A DNA stretch of 64,000 bases from Lepidurus packardi. Its lineage: Eukaryota; Arthropoda; Branchiopoda; Notostraca; Triopsidae. The translations under genes and the position numbers were made by a program. This document shows, one piece after another, positions 40,001 to 53,088 of this stretch. Position 1 is the first letter of the stretch; every line of letters begins with the position of its first letter. The stretch is from the NCBI GenBank assembly GCA_023053545.1, contig JAKZAN010000007.1:2418001-2482000 (forward strand), given 5' to 3'. The notes beneath the pieces were generated by a model that worked only from the letters and a program-made list of their open reading frames with translations, was not told the origin of the DNA and ran no database searches.

Positions 40001-40641
40001 ACTGGCGACGGATGATACAGAAATTGCCCACCTAATTTGGACCGCTAAAGTAGAACGGGAGTTATACCGTACATAAAAGAGAGACCTTCATTAGGAGGAG
40101 CCAAGCGAACCGAATAGGTCCCTCGCCAACAGAATCCTTTTTCTTGCCGAGACGGTTAGAACCACTAAGCTGCTGGTCAGTTAATGGAGCATCTTCTTGG
40201 CACTCGTTGGAGTTCTGTTGCAAGTGGTCGCAGCTCACGACAGTACAGTAATGCTAACAGAATATGGTCTGCTGCGGAAGCTATTCTTAAACCGAGAACA
40301 AGCTTAGGTAAACTGGAGTAGACATCATTTTAACAAAAAATGTTGAGTGTTTCCTGTTTATTCTCTCTAAAAGAAAAAAGATTAAGAGGTTTTATCAGGT
40401 TTGTAATATGTTAATTTTTGATTGCCTGTCAAATGCAGCCTGTGCTGTCTGGTGGTGCATTATCATTTGGGTCTCGAAACCATGTACAAATAGCTAAGCT
40501 TATGTTACAAGCGACAGATGGGATTTTAAGATGGAAGATTACATTTGCGTTATGCCCGCTTTAGTTTTCCGTGTTGGATCAAGACTGCTTAATTAAAATT
40601 TGGGGCAGGAAACTCGCGCTGAGGATGGATTTCGGGAACGT

Positions 40642-40676
<35 letters not shown>

Positions 40677-43600
40677 TTGCGGCTTCCCCCTAAAAATCCA
40701 AACTCGTATTTTGGGTTCATATATCTCACATAGGATATGAAAAGCCGGTGGGGTGGAGTAATTTTATTATTTCAAAGCAGATATGGGAATATGTGCTGCA
40801 GCAGAGGTCTGCAGAATATAAGGTGGAGGTATGACAGGTTCTTTGTATGGGGTTCCAACACCCAGACCGTGGGTAGAGAAGAGAGAAAAAAAGAATAGCG
40901 AGATAAAGAAAAGACGAACGTTTTTTTCCGACATGGTTCAATTTCGCGGGCTTGCTTTAGAAAACAGTTCTTCCTATCCTTAACGAAAAGCAAATATAAA
41001 TAGCCCAAGAAAAAACGAAAGGTGCCATTGTGAGCATTTTCCGACGATGTTCTCTTCAAGAACTTTTCCTTGCTTTTGGCAAGGCAACATTTGAGAGAGC
41101 GTGAGATCGGTAGAGTATTGTGCTCGAGTCCAAATTAGTTCGGTTATTTTTTGAGTATAATAGAAACCGTGATGCCTGACATCTTCTGGGGAAGCGCGAT
41201 AAGAAAGAAAAAACAGACATTCCAGAACACTTTAGCACGTCAGATAGTTACTAAAGCAAAGCATTTGCTATTCATTCCAGCCTATCGAGATAATTCAATC
41301 TCATTTCTTTGGCATATTAAGGGGTCGTAATAGGTTAAAGGAAGGAAATAAAAGGAAAAGCCTATCAGAATAGCCAACACCGTCCCATTTTCCGATTTTG
41401 GCGTCCATTTTCCGTGAGTAACAGCCCAATATAGGAGCCATGTTCAGAGTCTGGAATGACCCAAGAAATATTCATTGAGTTACGGGCACTATGAAAAATT
41501 GGCTGCCAAGTTTTTTTGTTTTACTTTCTTCAAAGCTTATGTCACGTAAGGCAAAGTAATTTAAGAGCAGTCCGTAACCAGTTACGTTATTTTAAGCTCG
41601 TCCTAGATTGTGATTCGCCAAGAAAAAGTACAGGAGCTAAACAAGATAATAAAGTAGCAAACAACGTGTCACGAAGGAGCTCAAGCGAAACGGATGCTGC
41701 ATCCAAGATATTTTGGTTTGTTTCGGGGACAGGGCTGAGGTTGCCATGGTATTGGGTGTTAGGGAGTCAGAATCTTCACAAAACATCGAAGGGTATTGCT
41801 AAGATAATAACGGGGAGTAGGAGATAAAGTAGGATGTGTTGGGAGCAGCAGCGTCAAAGCACGAAGTAATATAGCAACCGCATTGATTTGTGGGCTCAGG
41901 TATACATATATATAGGGCTTTGGAGCCTGTGAACGCTGGAAGAACGGGGAGAACTAAGTACGTGCGTACACGTTGTAGCACTGAAGGCGGAGATTGGCCT
42001 AGGGACCTAAGGTTAATGGAATGAGACCCCAGGCAGGGAAACAAAAGAAGCTTTCAATAAACGTTAAGGTTAAGTGGAGGCATACACAACCTGCTTGAGC
42101 GCTCCAAGCTTTGTACCCACACGTACAACTACCACCAAAGGGGGATTTATACTTGTTTTTTTCCTTTTCTTCTTCGGCAAGGGTGACATGGAAGGAAGCA
42201 ATAGTTGTTTGCAGAGTTCTAGTTGTGTAGTGTAATGGAGTTGTAGTTTGCTTTTCCCCACGATTCCTTCGAGTCTTGTAAAGCCTGAGGTTGATTTCAC
42301 TCATCCAATAACACCGGCTTCCGAGTTCCCTGGAATCGTTGCTCCCGACACTCATGGTTTATCCTTCAGAAATACTCTGCCATGTTCGTATGTAAGCGAC
42401 TTGGGAAGAAAAATGATTAAACTATGTAGATTCTCGAGAGATTAGACTGTTTTTGTAAAGCAAAAACTCTCGGAATTGGAAAGTGTCGCCTGGTGGCGCG
42501 AAAAATAAGTTCAAAATAGTTTGGGAGTTTCGTGAAGGTGTAACTAGAGCCAGCACCAGGATTTGAACCTCAGAGATCTTGGTTGATGCATTCGAAAGTT
42601 TAAGAATCCTAAAAGTTAAAGTTATAGTTGAACAAAAGGGAATTTGACCTTTTAGAAAACTGTCCGTAATGAAATTTTCTCATGGGTGGAAATAAAGGGA
42701 GAAAATTATATTATATTTGTGAACCAGAAGCAAACGGAGACGAAAAGGCGGAGAAGAACTCGGTTTTCTTTTTCACGAGTTTTACGTAAATAACCTAATT
42801 TTTGTTTCTTTTGTCTCCTTTCTCTTACCGACAGGTTGTTGTTTTGTCACGTTCTACAAGCGAAAGGATGCATTGGAAGCCCAGAATGCCATGCATAATA
42901 TCAAAACGTTACCCGGGGTAGGGTTTTGTTCCTTTTCTTATCCTTTTTCTTTAAAACCATGAAGTTGTTATATGTTGTTTTTTCATAGACTTCAAGGAGC
43001 TGTTGTGGTTCGTGCGATACTCTTGGGTTGTGTGTAGTTTATTTGGATGTTTTGCCTTCAGGACTGTTTTGTTATGAGTCTCGTTGCAATTTTCTGTTGC
43101 TTTTTTTTAGTTTTTTTTTGGAAATGGTTAAAGATAAAAGGGAAAAAAACAGTGCAACAACGAGAAAATAAGCCCGAGCGCATAATTTCGGAACGACAGA
43201 GAGAAATGCTCGTTGTACTTGAGCTTCAAAATAGGTTTGAAACTATCGTCTTCTCACCAAAAGCGTATAGCACATCACATAGCGTCTTTGTCAGATCTCA
43301 CCGATGGTTGTAAGACGAGGACGTCACGGAAAAGAACGAATAAAAGCTATTCCCAAGACGGTGAAGATGCAGGCACAAGATGAGCCAACATAGCTGTAGA
43401 AATGTTTTTTGAAGAGGATATTCGCAACAGAAAAAAGTTTTATTGTTCCAGATTGCAGGCTGTATATGTATAGGGTACATGATTTTGCTCACTTTTTTCC
43501 GTTTTATATTCTCGACCGGGATTTTCTTCTACAAAAGCTGTTTTTTTCAGCTTTTTCCTCACCGACGAGCGCTAGTAATAAACTTATTTATCCACAGATG

Positions 43601-46600
43601 CACCATCCTATTCAGATGAAGCCAGCAGATAGCGAGAACAGAAATGGTAAGCAACTTTTCCGTGCAGAATTTCCTTTCTAAATATGTATAAAATAATTTT
43701 GCATTTGGTTTAACCTAATGCCTTTTTTCGATCTTTTCAGAGCGAAAGCTTTTTGTGGGCATGCTAGCGAAGAAATTCTCTGAGAACGACGTCCGAGTGA
43801 TGTTTAGCTCTTTCGGGACTATTGAAGAATGTACAGTGCTCCGGGATGTGAATGGTCAAAGCAAAGGTAATGGATTACTTTTTAAGTACTTTCTTCCTAT
43901 TCTTTACAAGGATCCCCTCGTGTTTTCCCCAAGACATCTTTTTACGCTTTTTCCAAAGCGTAGCGAAACCTAGATTCCCTTAAAGGAACTGCGGAGCTCC
44001 CCCCTTGTGATCGTATTTTGCTCCCTGTTTTCAGTAATACTGCGTATCTCTGTACCCTTCGCGTCGGATTTATGTCTTCCGTGCGATCGCAAGCAAGATC
44101 CCAATCACTTTGCGAGTATTGATTGGCTTTTTGTTTGCGTTCGGTGGTACTTTGGAAACGGTGCTTGTCTTGTCCCTTTTGGCTGCACTTTCCCTGTTCC
44201 ATTTCGGGATATGGATTTCGAGCATGGCGGAACAGTCGCTCGCATCTGCATCCTCGTTTCTTCGATAGAAGAGACGCAGCATTACAGCTGCTTACCGAAA
44301 AGCGTTCGTAAACCCTTCGTTTGTTTCCGTAAATGCCTGGACTTGGGGGAGAGAGCGTAAGAATAGCAGCCAAAGTAGCTAACCCAACTTTTCTTCGCCA
44401 AATGTGAAGAAAGACCAGCTATTCCGTTTTTTCTTTTCTTTATTTGTCCGCCGTCCCTGAGCTTGTTGAACGGCGTCGAGGTTGTAAGCAATTCCGAGTT
44501 CGGTTGGGCTAGCAAGAGACAAAAGTCAAGTGAAGTCAGGCAAGGCCACATCCATGTCCACGTCGCCTTTCTGTACCGTACGCGAGCTAGGTAAAATCGA
44601 TAACAAAAGCGAAAGTTTTCTGGAAGGAAAAGCTGGATAATATCGTTCTGGAAAACGCGTTTCTTTTAGATCTCGAGCTGCCGTTTACTTCAGTAATTTC
44701 GCCATAAACGTGACGAGCTCCACTTTATGTGCTTCTTAACAGCTTTTCCTGACTTAAATCTAGCAATTTATGACCAGTGATGTTTCTTATATCCGATTGG
44801 AATGGGCAGTCAGCTTTTTTTCCATTTAAGATTTTAACAATCATGCTGCAGTAGCCTAACTTTTGATGATCTCATGAAACGTTATAGAAAGTTTTATGAC
44901 GTGTGTTTATTCAGTTGCGTTCGGTTAACAGTTATATCCTAATATCTTAAACAAGGATAGTTGAATCATTTATCCTGTTAGATAATACGTGAGAAAATGT
45001 GTCATATGTGGAAAACTGTTGGTGGTCAGCCGTAACATATGGGCACTGACAGTAATACGGGACTATGTAGATCTGGGGATGTGGGGGAAATCGTGAGTGT
45101 TTTATGTAGAACACGATGGGTGGGGTTGATTTATGGATCAGGAGCAAACTTGAAATTTTGGGGCAAAACTTGTCGGTTCGTATGGTTCACTCTATACGAA
45201 ATTGGGGTTCGGGATATAACGTAACGCATTAGAACGGGCGTGTATTGATTAGTTGAAAAAGTGAAGTACACGGGATTTATGATAGAGTTGGAATTGGTTA
45301 TGTTAGGCCGTAAAGAAGGGGAAGGTATTTAACGGTGCACGACGCAGTGGGAGTCGATGTGTTTTAATAGACGAGGACACGCCTGGAAAAGATTCCTTTG
45401 CCATTTTACAGTATTTACTAAGAGCTTGTCTGACCTGTAGCGAGTCGCTTGGATTGAATCCTCGGATTGCGAGAAAGCGTGTTTTCCGTGCTTTCCTTCT
45501 TCCTCCTCCCCCCCCCCCAATAGAAAGAAATTCAAGAGTCGTATGTTACATTTGAAGAAGTTAACTGGATTTGTCGATTGTTACTATTACCTTGTCTGCA
45601 TGCTTGTATTCCGTGTAATTTTTTGCAAGCACTCTATGAACTCCCCTGTGTGTTATAGGTTGTGCGTTCGTGACGTATGCGTCCAGACAGTCTGCTATCA
45701 ACGCAATTAAGGCAGTTCACCATTCACAGACTATGGAGGTAGTGGAACTTGTCTCGATATTTATTACTTGTCAGGTTGTTTTTCCGATGTGAATTAGTGA
45801 AACTAATGAGATTTCTCTGTTTTGTTTTTGTCGTAGGGTTGCTCGTCGCCTATGGTTGTCAAATTTGCGGATACACAGAAAGAAAAAGACCAGAAACGAT
45901 TTCAGCAAGCGACAGCCAGTTTGTGGAACATTGGGGGCTTGGGTGTCAGCCCATTAGGCACTCAGTACTTGACGGTAACCATAATCAACTGACTTTCTAG
46001 TTTTTCTCTCATCTTGTTTATCAAGATTGGGTGGCATGTGCAAAGCTTTTTCCCCCTTATTTTTTCCTTACTTCTGAGCCGCCTTGGCGCACATATAGTA
46101 GAAGATGGCGAACTACATGAAATGTGAAGGCTGTTAGTAAAATTAGTTTTGTACTCGCTGTTTTCTCGTGCTCTTACTATCGTCTTTGAGTAATGTGTGG
46201 ACATATATAGGGTTTAAGAAATAGCACACGCGGGGAAGACAAACGAAGAGTAACAGTTTTGTCGTAAAAAGAAGTGTTCGTTTGCTAAAGTAGGTAGCGC
46301 GTATCTAATGGACCGTTTGTGCAGAGGGGAAAAAAAGGAAAATCTGATGCTGTACTTAACGGCGCGAAGTAAAGCAGGTTGCTTGAACGAACGCGATCTA
46401 TGGGGTCTTCCCATTAAGTTTTCCCCAGGTGCAAAAGCGCTGAACATGCTTTTAGCTATACTGAATACTCGCGGTTGTGTAATATTCGTCTTGCAATTGG
46501 CCCATAAAGGAACCAAGTATAAAGTTAGGGCATAAAAAAACTCAAGTATTTATACAAGCGTCGTGATTTGAATGCCAGGGGGAGGGGGTCCTGTTTTGGG

Positions 46601-49539
46601 GAAGGGCTTCTCTAAAGTGAAGTAGTTATACATACAGAAAAAGTCTCCCAATGAAGCTTTTTAAGTTTTTGCACATTGAATGCATCTTTGTCTGTGCATT
46701 GAGACGGCAAGAATGTGGGACACGAGATCATGTAAGCGCTTTCTTTGAAGTAAACAGCGACTTAGAGTTTGGTATCGATTTATTCGTGTGCACTTGTCGA
46801 GCGTTGTGAAGTGCTTGGAAGTACGCTGAAGAGCTTCAATTCAAACAGTTCATATTCTTGTTGCAAAAGGAACCTGAATGCACTAAGTTAACATGCTTTT
46901 CGAGTAATTGCTTCAGTCGTATATTGTTTTGAAACGATTTGATGTATTCTCCGCTTGATCCCCCATGTGTCACATTGAGATGAGTTTGGGGAAAAAGAGA
47001 TTCATATTCAAATTCTTGTCATTTTCCTCTGTAGACGAGCAGCAGTGCACACAACAACCTGGCAGCGTTATCCAACATGCCGCAGTTGGGCGGACTTGGA
47101 GCTTTGGGTATGCAGCAACTTTTAGCTGCTTCATCACAAGGTACAGGTAAGTAGCTAGAAATTGCTATTTACGCTTCGAGATATAACGAGGTACTGGAAG
47201 TTTTAAGGGTGACTTGGCTCTTTTCCGTGTGCTTTAGGTTTGCAAAATCTGGCAAATTTGCAAAGTTCAGCGGGAGGCCTGGGATTGGGCAATTCGTCGG
47301 CTGGAAATCATGGCTCCGATCTCAGTTCGGCTAATCTACAAAGTCTGACAGCCTTGGCCAACTTTTCAGCCAATCCAAGTAAGTTGTCCATCCCTTTTCG
47401 AGTTGAGAACTTTTTCTTTAGCCGGCGTTCATACTAGTCACATTTGAGGGTCTTGCATTTTAAATCTCAGATCATTTTCTTGCAGATATCAATGCGATGA
47501 ACATGCAGAACTTGGCGGCCTTAGCAGCAATGGCTGGTGGGAACAATGGAACCCTTACGCCCATGTCCACAGGTAATATAAAATTACGCGTAGGAAGGAA
47601 TCTACGCTGTAAAATATTGGGGTGCTACACTCGAGAGCTTTTCCTCGAATCGTTAATACCTGACAAGGAACTTCAGTATAGCTGATCGGGTTTTTGCATG
47701 TTATGCGTTCGAAGTAACGTTTGCCGTGACAGGAAATTTATTCCGCGTCGTAACTGCGGCGCTGCACTTCAGTGAAGCGTTGGGGATATAGTAGTTGTAA
47801 CGAGGTCTCTGAGTAAATCGGTGGCGTAAAGTATTTTTTGACAAGCGGGAAAGCATTTAATGCAAAAATTGCATGCGTGAGTTCGTGTCATTTACTGTGG
47901 CGTCACGACCCACCACTTGACTAATTAAAGCATGCACAAGCTCCTTAAAACTGATTTAACATACGTTGGGAAGTAACGCGAAAGCAAATTTGGCAACGTT
48001 AAACTTTTACGGCGCTTCTTAATTTCGTAAAAGTACAAGGAATTTAAAACCAAGAAGGTTAATGTAAATATCGATTGGCTTGTGGTGTTGGATGGTTCTT
48101 AGATTCTTGTAAAGTTCAAGTAATGTTTAATAATTGACCAAACACTTATTACCCCAACCTTAACCCCCTTTTTTGTGTCTTGGCCCCCCCATTTCCCACG
48201 CCTTCTGTAATTCGTTATTTATTTATTTTTCCTCCCCTCGCCCTGCCTTGGTCCTCTGTTTGCGGCACGGTGTGGCTCGGTTCGGTATAGCTCTTGCACG
48301 TGGTGACTATATGTTACCCATGGCGGCCATCTCTGGGATTACTGCAGGTACGTTTTCGGGTTAGCACAACAGTTTACCACACATATCTGCATTTCACGGA
48401 TTGGGGCTTTATAGCTGAGCGCAGATTGTTTTTGTTCTGTTTTTTGTCTACTTCTTTTGGAGTCAGTTCGTGTGGTTTAGAAACGAGAGAGAGAAATTAT
48501 CAGTGTTCATACATATAATAAAAAAAAAGAAAAAAGAAATTCATATGGTTTGCTTCTGCATTTTGGGGGAATTTCGGATGGTTGGTATTATTGTGACTTG
48601 TATTGGTGTCTTATATTTTTTTAATTGTTGGTTATGGGAGAAGCTTTTTGGGGGTGTTACGTTTTGCGTGTTTTTGACGGTTTCTGTGTGGGTGTGTCCG
48701 TGCAGGAAATCTTGGCTCTGGTTTGGGACTGCCCCATCGTGGCACCGTCGTCTCCTCAATGTCTATGCCTGCTGCTGCAGCTGCAGCGGCAGCGGCAGCG
48801 GTTAACGGTATCAACAATCTGAATGCTTTGGGAATGACGACTAATGCGGGGTTGAGCAATGGGGCGGGGCTTGAAGCACTTTCCAACGCTTATCCGTCCA
48901 TACAACAATACACAGGTTAGTTTTGTGGCCGCGAAATGACTTCGTTGAGCTCGTGCTGACACATCAAGTGTTCTTTTGCTTGGTAATCATTTCTTTTGTA
49001 AACTCTCCTTTATTCGCTTTACTCAACGAGAACGTCTGTGAAGCGGTATGGCTGAACCTTTTAAGATATTCATTTTTTTTTTCTTATGTGTACTTCTCTA
49101 GCTTTTCCAGGATATGGACAAGCGTCGCTAACTAATTCACAAGGCAGTCTAAGTCCCGGGCTAGGCGGAGTATCTTCAGGTTCCCAATTAAGGCAGCAAG
49201 AAGGTCCTGAAGGTGCTAATCTCTTCATTTACCATTTGCCCCAAGAGTTCGGAGATAATGACCTCGGACAGACATTTTCACCATTTGGGAATATCCTTTC
49301 TGCCAAAGTGTTTGTTGACAAGCAAACAAATCTGTCCAAGTGCTTCGGTAAACGTAGTCAATCTCTGTCTCTTATTGAAAATGAAGTGGTAATGTTTCTT
49401 CTTGTGTTTAGGTTTTGTGTCGTACGATAATCCTTTAAGCGGCCAAACAGCTATTCAAGCTATGAATGGATTTCAGATTGGTACCAAACGACTCAAAGTC
49501 CAGCTTAAACGGTCTAAAGAGGCTTCCAAGCCATACTAA
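34095..49539 (+). CDS. CELF: CELF/Bruno-like RNA-binding protein (CELF1/2 group)
   Basis: Three-RRM protein that binds GU-rich RNA and controls alternative splicing, mRNA decay and translation. Coding exons: 34095-34243, 36830-37008, 42835-42917, 43598-43646, 43741-43866, 45659-45738, 45837-45974, 47035-47146, 47238-47378, 47486-47572, 48706-48915, 49102-49347, 49412-49539; phases agree throughout, 575 aa. RRM1 is about residues 68-147 (MFVGQVP; KGCCFVTF), RRM2 about 155-235 (KLFVGML; KGCAFVTY), then a long Ala/Asn/Gly/Leu-rich linker with a 10-Ala run (exon 48706-48915). RRM3 is about 491-569 (LFIYHLP; KCFGFVSY), ending SKPY as in vertebrate CELF1/2. The first intron starts with GC. ATG 36837 is an in-frame internal start matching the usual start of short vertebrate CELF1 isoforms. 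Strong family identity makes the call secure; the first exon is the least certain part. Confidence 0.95.
34244..36829 (+). other. CELF intron 1 (GC-AG)
   Basis: Donor reads ATCAG|GCAAGT, the optimal GC-donor context, and acceptor reads TTTCTAG|GAGT. This join alone keeps the exon 1 frame continuous into the RRM1 exon. The nearby GT (GTT|GTAGGA at 34251) would shift the frame. The intron holds no other feature I can name; short open frames near 34681-36252 look like chance. Confidence 0.65.
37447..37582. repeat. three-copy tandem repeat, ~50-bp unit, in CELF intron 2
   Basis: Copies start at 37447, 37501 and 37551 (54, 50 and a truncated 32 bp). Each begins CTTTT(T/C)CAGGTTAACTT and continues with GATGGAT-like sequence and CCTTAAT. 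The first two end in CAGAA(C/G)TGTGAG. A relic of the unit end (TTAAACGATTGAGAAGTG) lies at 37832-37849. Each copy contains CTTTTCAG|GTTAAC, so it brings a splice-acceptor-like and donor-like site. Confidence 0.8.
40641..40677. repeat. AT dinucleotide microsatellite
   Basis: About 18 TA/AT units with one C interruption, within CELF intron 2. Confidence 0.95.
48291..48347 (+). CDS. probable CELF cassette exon (57 nt)
   Basis: Lies in the intron between CELF exons 47486-47572 and 48706-48915. It is bounded by an acceptor (TCGGTATAG) and a good donor (CTGCAG|GTACGT). It is 57 nt, starts and ends in phase 1, and is open only in the required frame. The encoded 19-residue insert (including [14 protein letters not shown]) has the hydrophobic Ala/Gly character of the CELF linker. 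No AG dinucleotide occurs for about 100 nt upstream of the acceptor. That gap spans a C/T-rich tract, as expected for a regulated exon with a distant branch point. The constitutive join around it also keeps frame. Confidence 0.5.
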
Positions 49540-52500
49540 CCTAAATAGATGGTAAGACGATAAAAAGGATAGCGAGCGTCGTACAGTATAATGTAAAGCT
49601 TGAGAAAAAATTGAGCTTCAGTCAGGCCAAGTGACCCCGTAAAATGCATTCCTACTTTTGATTTTTTGCCTTCTGTGAAGGCATTTCATCAATTTCAAAA
49701 TAATAATTGTCCCATATTTGTCTTTGTCGTTTCGAGAGCACTCAGGGAAAGGATAACCGCGGGAAGCAAATCGGTAGATGAATGTAAAACTCGGATAGCT
49801 TTTTTTAAAAACTTTACGAGCCCCGAGATGACTTGAAAAGTTCTCAGGGCGAAATTTCTTATTTCATAGAAGCCGCCGTCACCCTTAATATGGCCTACTT
49901 CATATTGAATGTATTAATCAATGTTTACTGTAAATTGTTGCATTTTTACCCGTTTCTTCTTGTAACGCACCTTTTTGTGCTCTTTACCCTTGTCGATGTT
50001 TTACTTCATTTTGCGCGCACACACACACACACACCGATAAGCTTTTCTCCTATTTTTGCTCAAGAACAAGGGTTTTCATTACTTTTTTAACGCCCATTTT
50101 TAAATCCTTGTCTTACGTGTTTGTTTTTTCCCCGTTTTTCTTTTCGTTTTAGATTGTTACGTAGGGTGGCCGTATAACGCGTGCTGTTGTCCTGTGAACG
50201 TGTGAAAAAAGCAACCATTTTGAAATGTCCGAAATTATCCAACAAAACCACCTTCCCAATAATGCCTGCTGCCTGCTAAAAAAAAAATCAGCCACACACC
50301 GCCTATGATTCCATCCTTCTCGAACATGCATATGTGAATGTGACCACACACCATCGAATTGGAGCACCATTTGCCTACGGGACGGGACACGTTGGGGAAG
50401 ATTGATGACTGGGTTATTGCAGTTTTTCGACCCGTTTTTGCCTGCTCCCATTACCATGAGCTGTTTTGTGACTAATAACGCCAACACCAGTCCTCGCACC
50501 GCCAAGAAAATTTCAGCAAACTTCTTATGATGGCATTTACCAGCAAGGAATGCTGATGGCTGGAAACTTTGTTGCCGGTACAAAGTGCTCTTTGTGGTTT
50601 TGGTGTGTGTCCTGCCCATCACCGTTTCCATGGTCCAGAAGTCCTGTCGTCTTTGGTGTTTCTTTAATTTAATGTGCTAATTCGTGCCCTAAGCATGCGG
50701 TTTCTGCGGTAGGCAAGTAGGCTTCATACTTTAGGTCACCAACTCCTTCTGAAACGTTGGTCAAAGCGAAATTGACCAAAAATGAGGTCTTATTTTAGTG
50801 ACTGGACAAGTTTAGGTGTTCTTTCATTAGGTCACAAGGCACAGTTCTTTCAAATTAGATAGTCATTGAGCGGGAATAGCAAGAGAGACAAACGTCAATT
50901 ACGTAGTCTTTTGGGGGTTTAGCTAGTCGTGTTTCGTAGTATTGGGCGCGAAGTGGTAACGTTCTCCCAAAGAAGCGTTCAAACCATGCCTCCAAATATT
51001 TCTGTCTTTTCTTTCCTTCCTTTACGTTAAGAAATTTTAAGTTAAAGCTTTTTATTTGATTATCAATCTCTTACGATGTTAAGCAGAACAGTAGCTCGGA
51101 CGAGGCCAGTTTTTTTTTTATTCTTCGTATTTAGCACCTAGTGATCCGTAGCACTATCTAGCGAGAAGGATGGGTACCCTTTCAAAAGTTGGTTCGGTTA
51201 GGTCATTTGTTAGTTTGCGATCTTTTCTTTTTCCTACTTGATGAGGTAACCAAGCATTAATTTGCTTCCCCGAGTTATTTAGTCCCAATGGTTTTTTTTA
51301 GCTAGTCTTGTGAAGACAAGTTAAAAGAGTCTAAGTACGTTAAGTTCATCTGTTCGCGTTTGTCGCTTCTGTACGGAGTATTCACAGACAAAAAGTACTA
51401 GCCAAAGTTAGTTAAGGAAGTAGGGTAGTTTTGTTCGTGATACAATTGAAGGAAAGGCCAATTGGATGAAAATTAAGCAGTCAACACATTGAATCCAGCC
51501 GTCGACGTTATTTGTTTTATTTGTTAATTTGTGCGCCTTCTTTGCACGACAAGCTTTGGCACGGTCCTCATTCATTAGAACCCTTTATTTTTTCTTCGGC
51601 TTTATTATCATCCTCTATCAGCAAGTTAATATCCCAGACAAATTACTTGTATATTTCTTGTTCTCCTGCAGTGCCTTTTTTCGTATCACTTCACTATCTT
51701 TCAAAACTATTTCGTTTTGAGCTGTATCCCCCTTCAAAACATAATACCTTTTCCTGTATATCAAAAACACTAGCTATGAAAATGTATAACGCCAAGGGGG
51801 ATTAGACTATGACGATTTCGGGTTGAAGGGGAAAAAGAAATTCATTCGTTGCTCTTGGGGCTTATGCATGGCATCTTGAATTTTGGTTGAATTTGTACTT
51901 TTTGAATCGACCAAATTGGCTGACAGGCTATCTAGTCATCCGTAATTCAGTGGATGTCTTCTGTTACCCTTGTTGAACGTTCAGTGTTGTTCCTTTTTGG
52001 TATAGGAAGTCCGAACAGTTCGTGTGAAAAATTTCTTGGCCAACATTCAAAGGCGCCAAAACTCGCTGGGGTTGTGAGCGTAGTGAAACATTTAAGGTTT
52101 AAATAGAAGTTAACGGAGGTCAGGCAGTGTTGTCGACCTCGTTTTCTAGTTTATTGAGTTGATAGTTAAAGGGTGATGAGCGGCTTCAGTTCGTTTTAGG
52201 TTTAGCACGTGTAATGGTGGTGTTTTTCTTTATTTTGGGGGGTTCTTACATGGGAGATGGCAAAACCGTCCGGTTCGTTTTCTTTTGGTTTGGTCCACTG
52301 TAGTCCGTTCACGTTAATACGTCAAAAGAACACAACCCATTTGCTCTATATTTGTATTAGCGGTGGCAAAACTAAGGCACAGAAAAAAAGCTACCGAAAA
52401 TCCCCCACCAGAGTTCCTAGCAGTATTTATTTGTCTGTTCTGAAAAAACCTCCCGTCACTTTCTGTTTGCCCACAATTTTTCTTCTCCTCTTTTCGGTCT

Positions 52501-53088
52501 CTCCTTTGGCCTCAGACCGTATGGGTCTGGTTGGTCTGACATGTATACTGAACATGAAACGGACATTTGCATGATGGCGGTGGTACCAGAGCTATGTTCT
52601 GTGCCAATCGTAGAGTTGAAGGTGCCATAGCGTGTTTTTACAGGTTACTGTAGTGTGGCACGATGGACTCGTGTTAAAATTTTCGAAGTGGCGCGAAAAT
52701 GTGCACCAAGCAGGGTCATACGTAAATTCGAGAGTTTTCTTTTTACAAGTGGGGCAAGATTTGATTAAAAAAAATGTTTAGCGGTAAATTGTAATGTACT
52801 TCGGTATAGATTTCATGAAAAAAGCATGCGTATGTAAAGAGAGCTTGTCCTTAGTCTGCTTTTCTAGTACATAAGAACAAAAAAAAAGGGCAGCCAAAAG
52901 AGTTACAAGAAGATTTACCATGGAAGAGCAGAATACACTATTTTGAAAACGTTCATGGAGTATTGTATTTGATTTTTGCATGTTACAATTGCAAGGATCC
53001 AACTGCAGTAATTAGGAATTGTGTCGCGGTTATAAGGCACAGGATTTGTAAGGCGCACAATTTGCGCATTGTAACGGTTGTTTTTATA
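49540..53088 (+). other. CELF 3'UTR and flank, with a probable 3'UTR intron
   Basis: Twelve bases after the CELF stop lies a good donor (GATG|GTAAGA, exon end 49551). A strong acceptor (TTTTTCTTTTCGTTTTAG) ends at 50152, so a 601-bp intron in the 3'UTR is likely and the 3'UTR exon starts at 50153. A CA repeat is at about 50019-50034. The rest, to 53088, shows no gene. The 160-codon minus-strand frame at 50149-50631 has no recognisable domain and lies in the presumed UTR exon. Confidence 0.5.

Larger units (their letters stand above)
37009..42834 (+). other. CELF intron 2 (5.8 kb, splits RRM1)
   Basis: Runs from AAAG|GTAAGC to CCGACAG|GTTGTT in phase 1. It contains a three-copy tandem repeat (37447-37582), a TTTC repeat near 38457-38475, a 22-bp poly(A) at 38923-38944 and an AT repeat at 40641-40677. 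Open frames inside it (for example 41999-42355 minus) have no recognisable domain. Confidence 0.8.

Noticed and set aside
39960-40030. GGTTCGAAT resembling a tRNA T-loop on the plus strand
   Set aside because: No cloverleaf could be folded around it.
41999-42445. Open frames of up to 118 codons in CELF intron 2
   Set aside because: Overlapping frames on both strands, no domain and no phase-compatible exon boundaries for CELF.
42545-42600. tRNA-like T-loop on the minus strand (GGTTCAAATCC)
   Set aside because: No matching T stem or acceptor stem and no A-box at the right distance; inside CELF intron 2.
50149-50631. 160-codon minus-strand frame
   Set aside because: Lies in the presumed CELF 3'UTR exon, antisense to it, with no domain.
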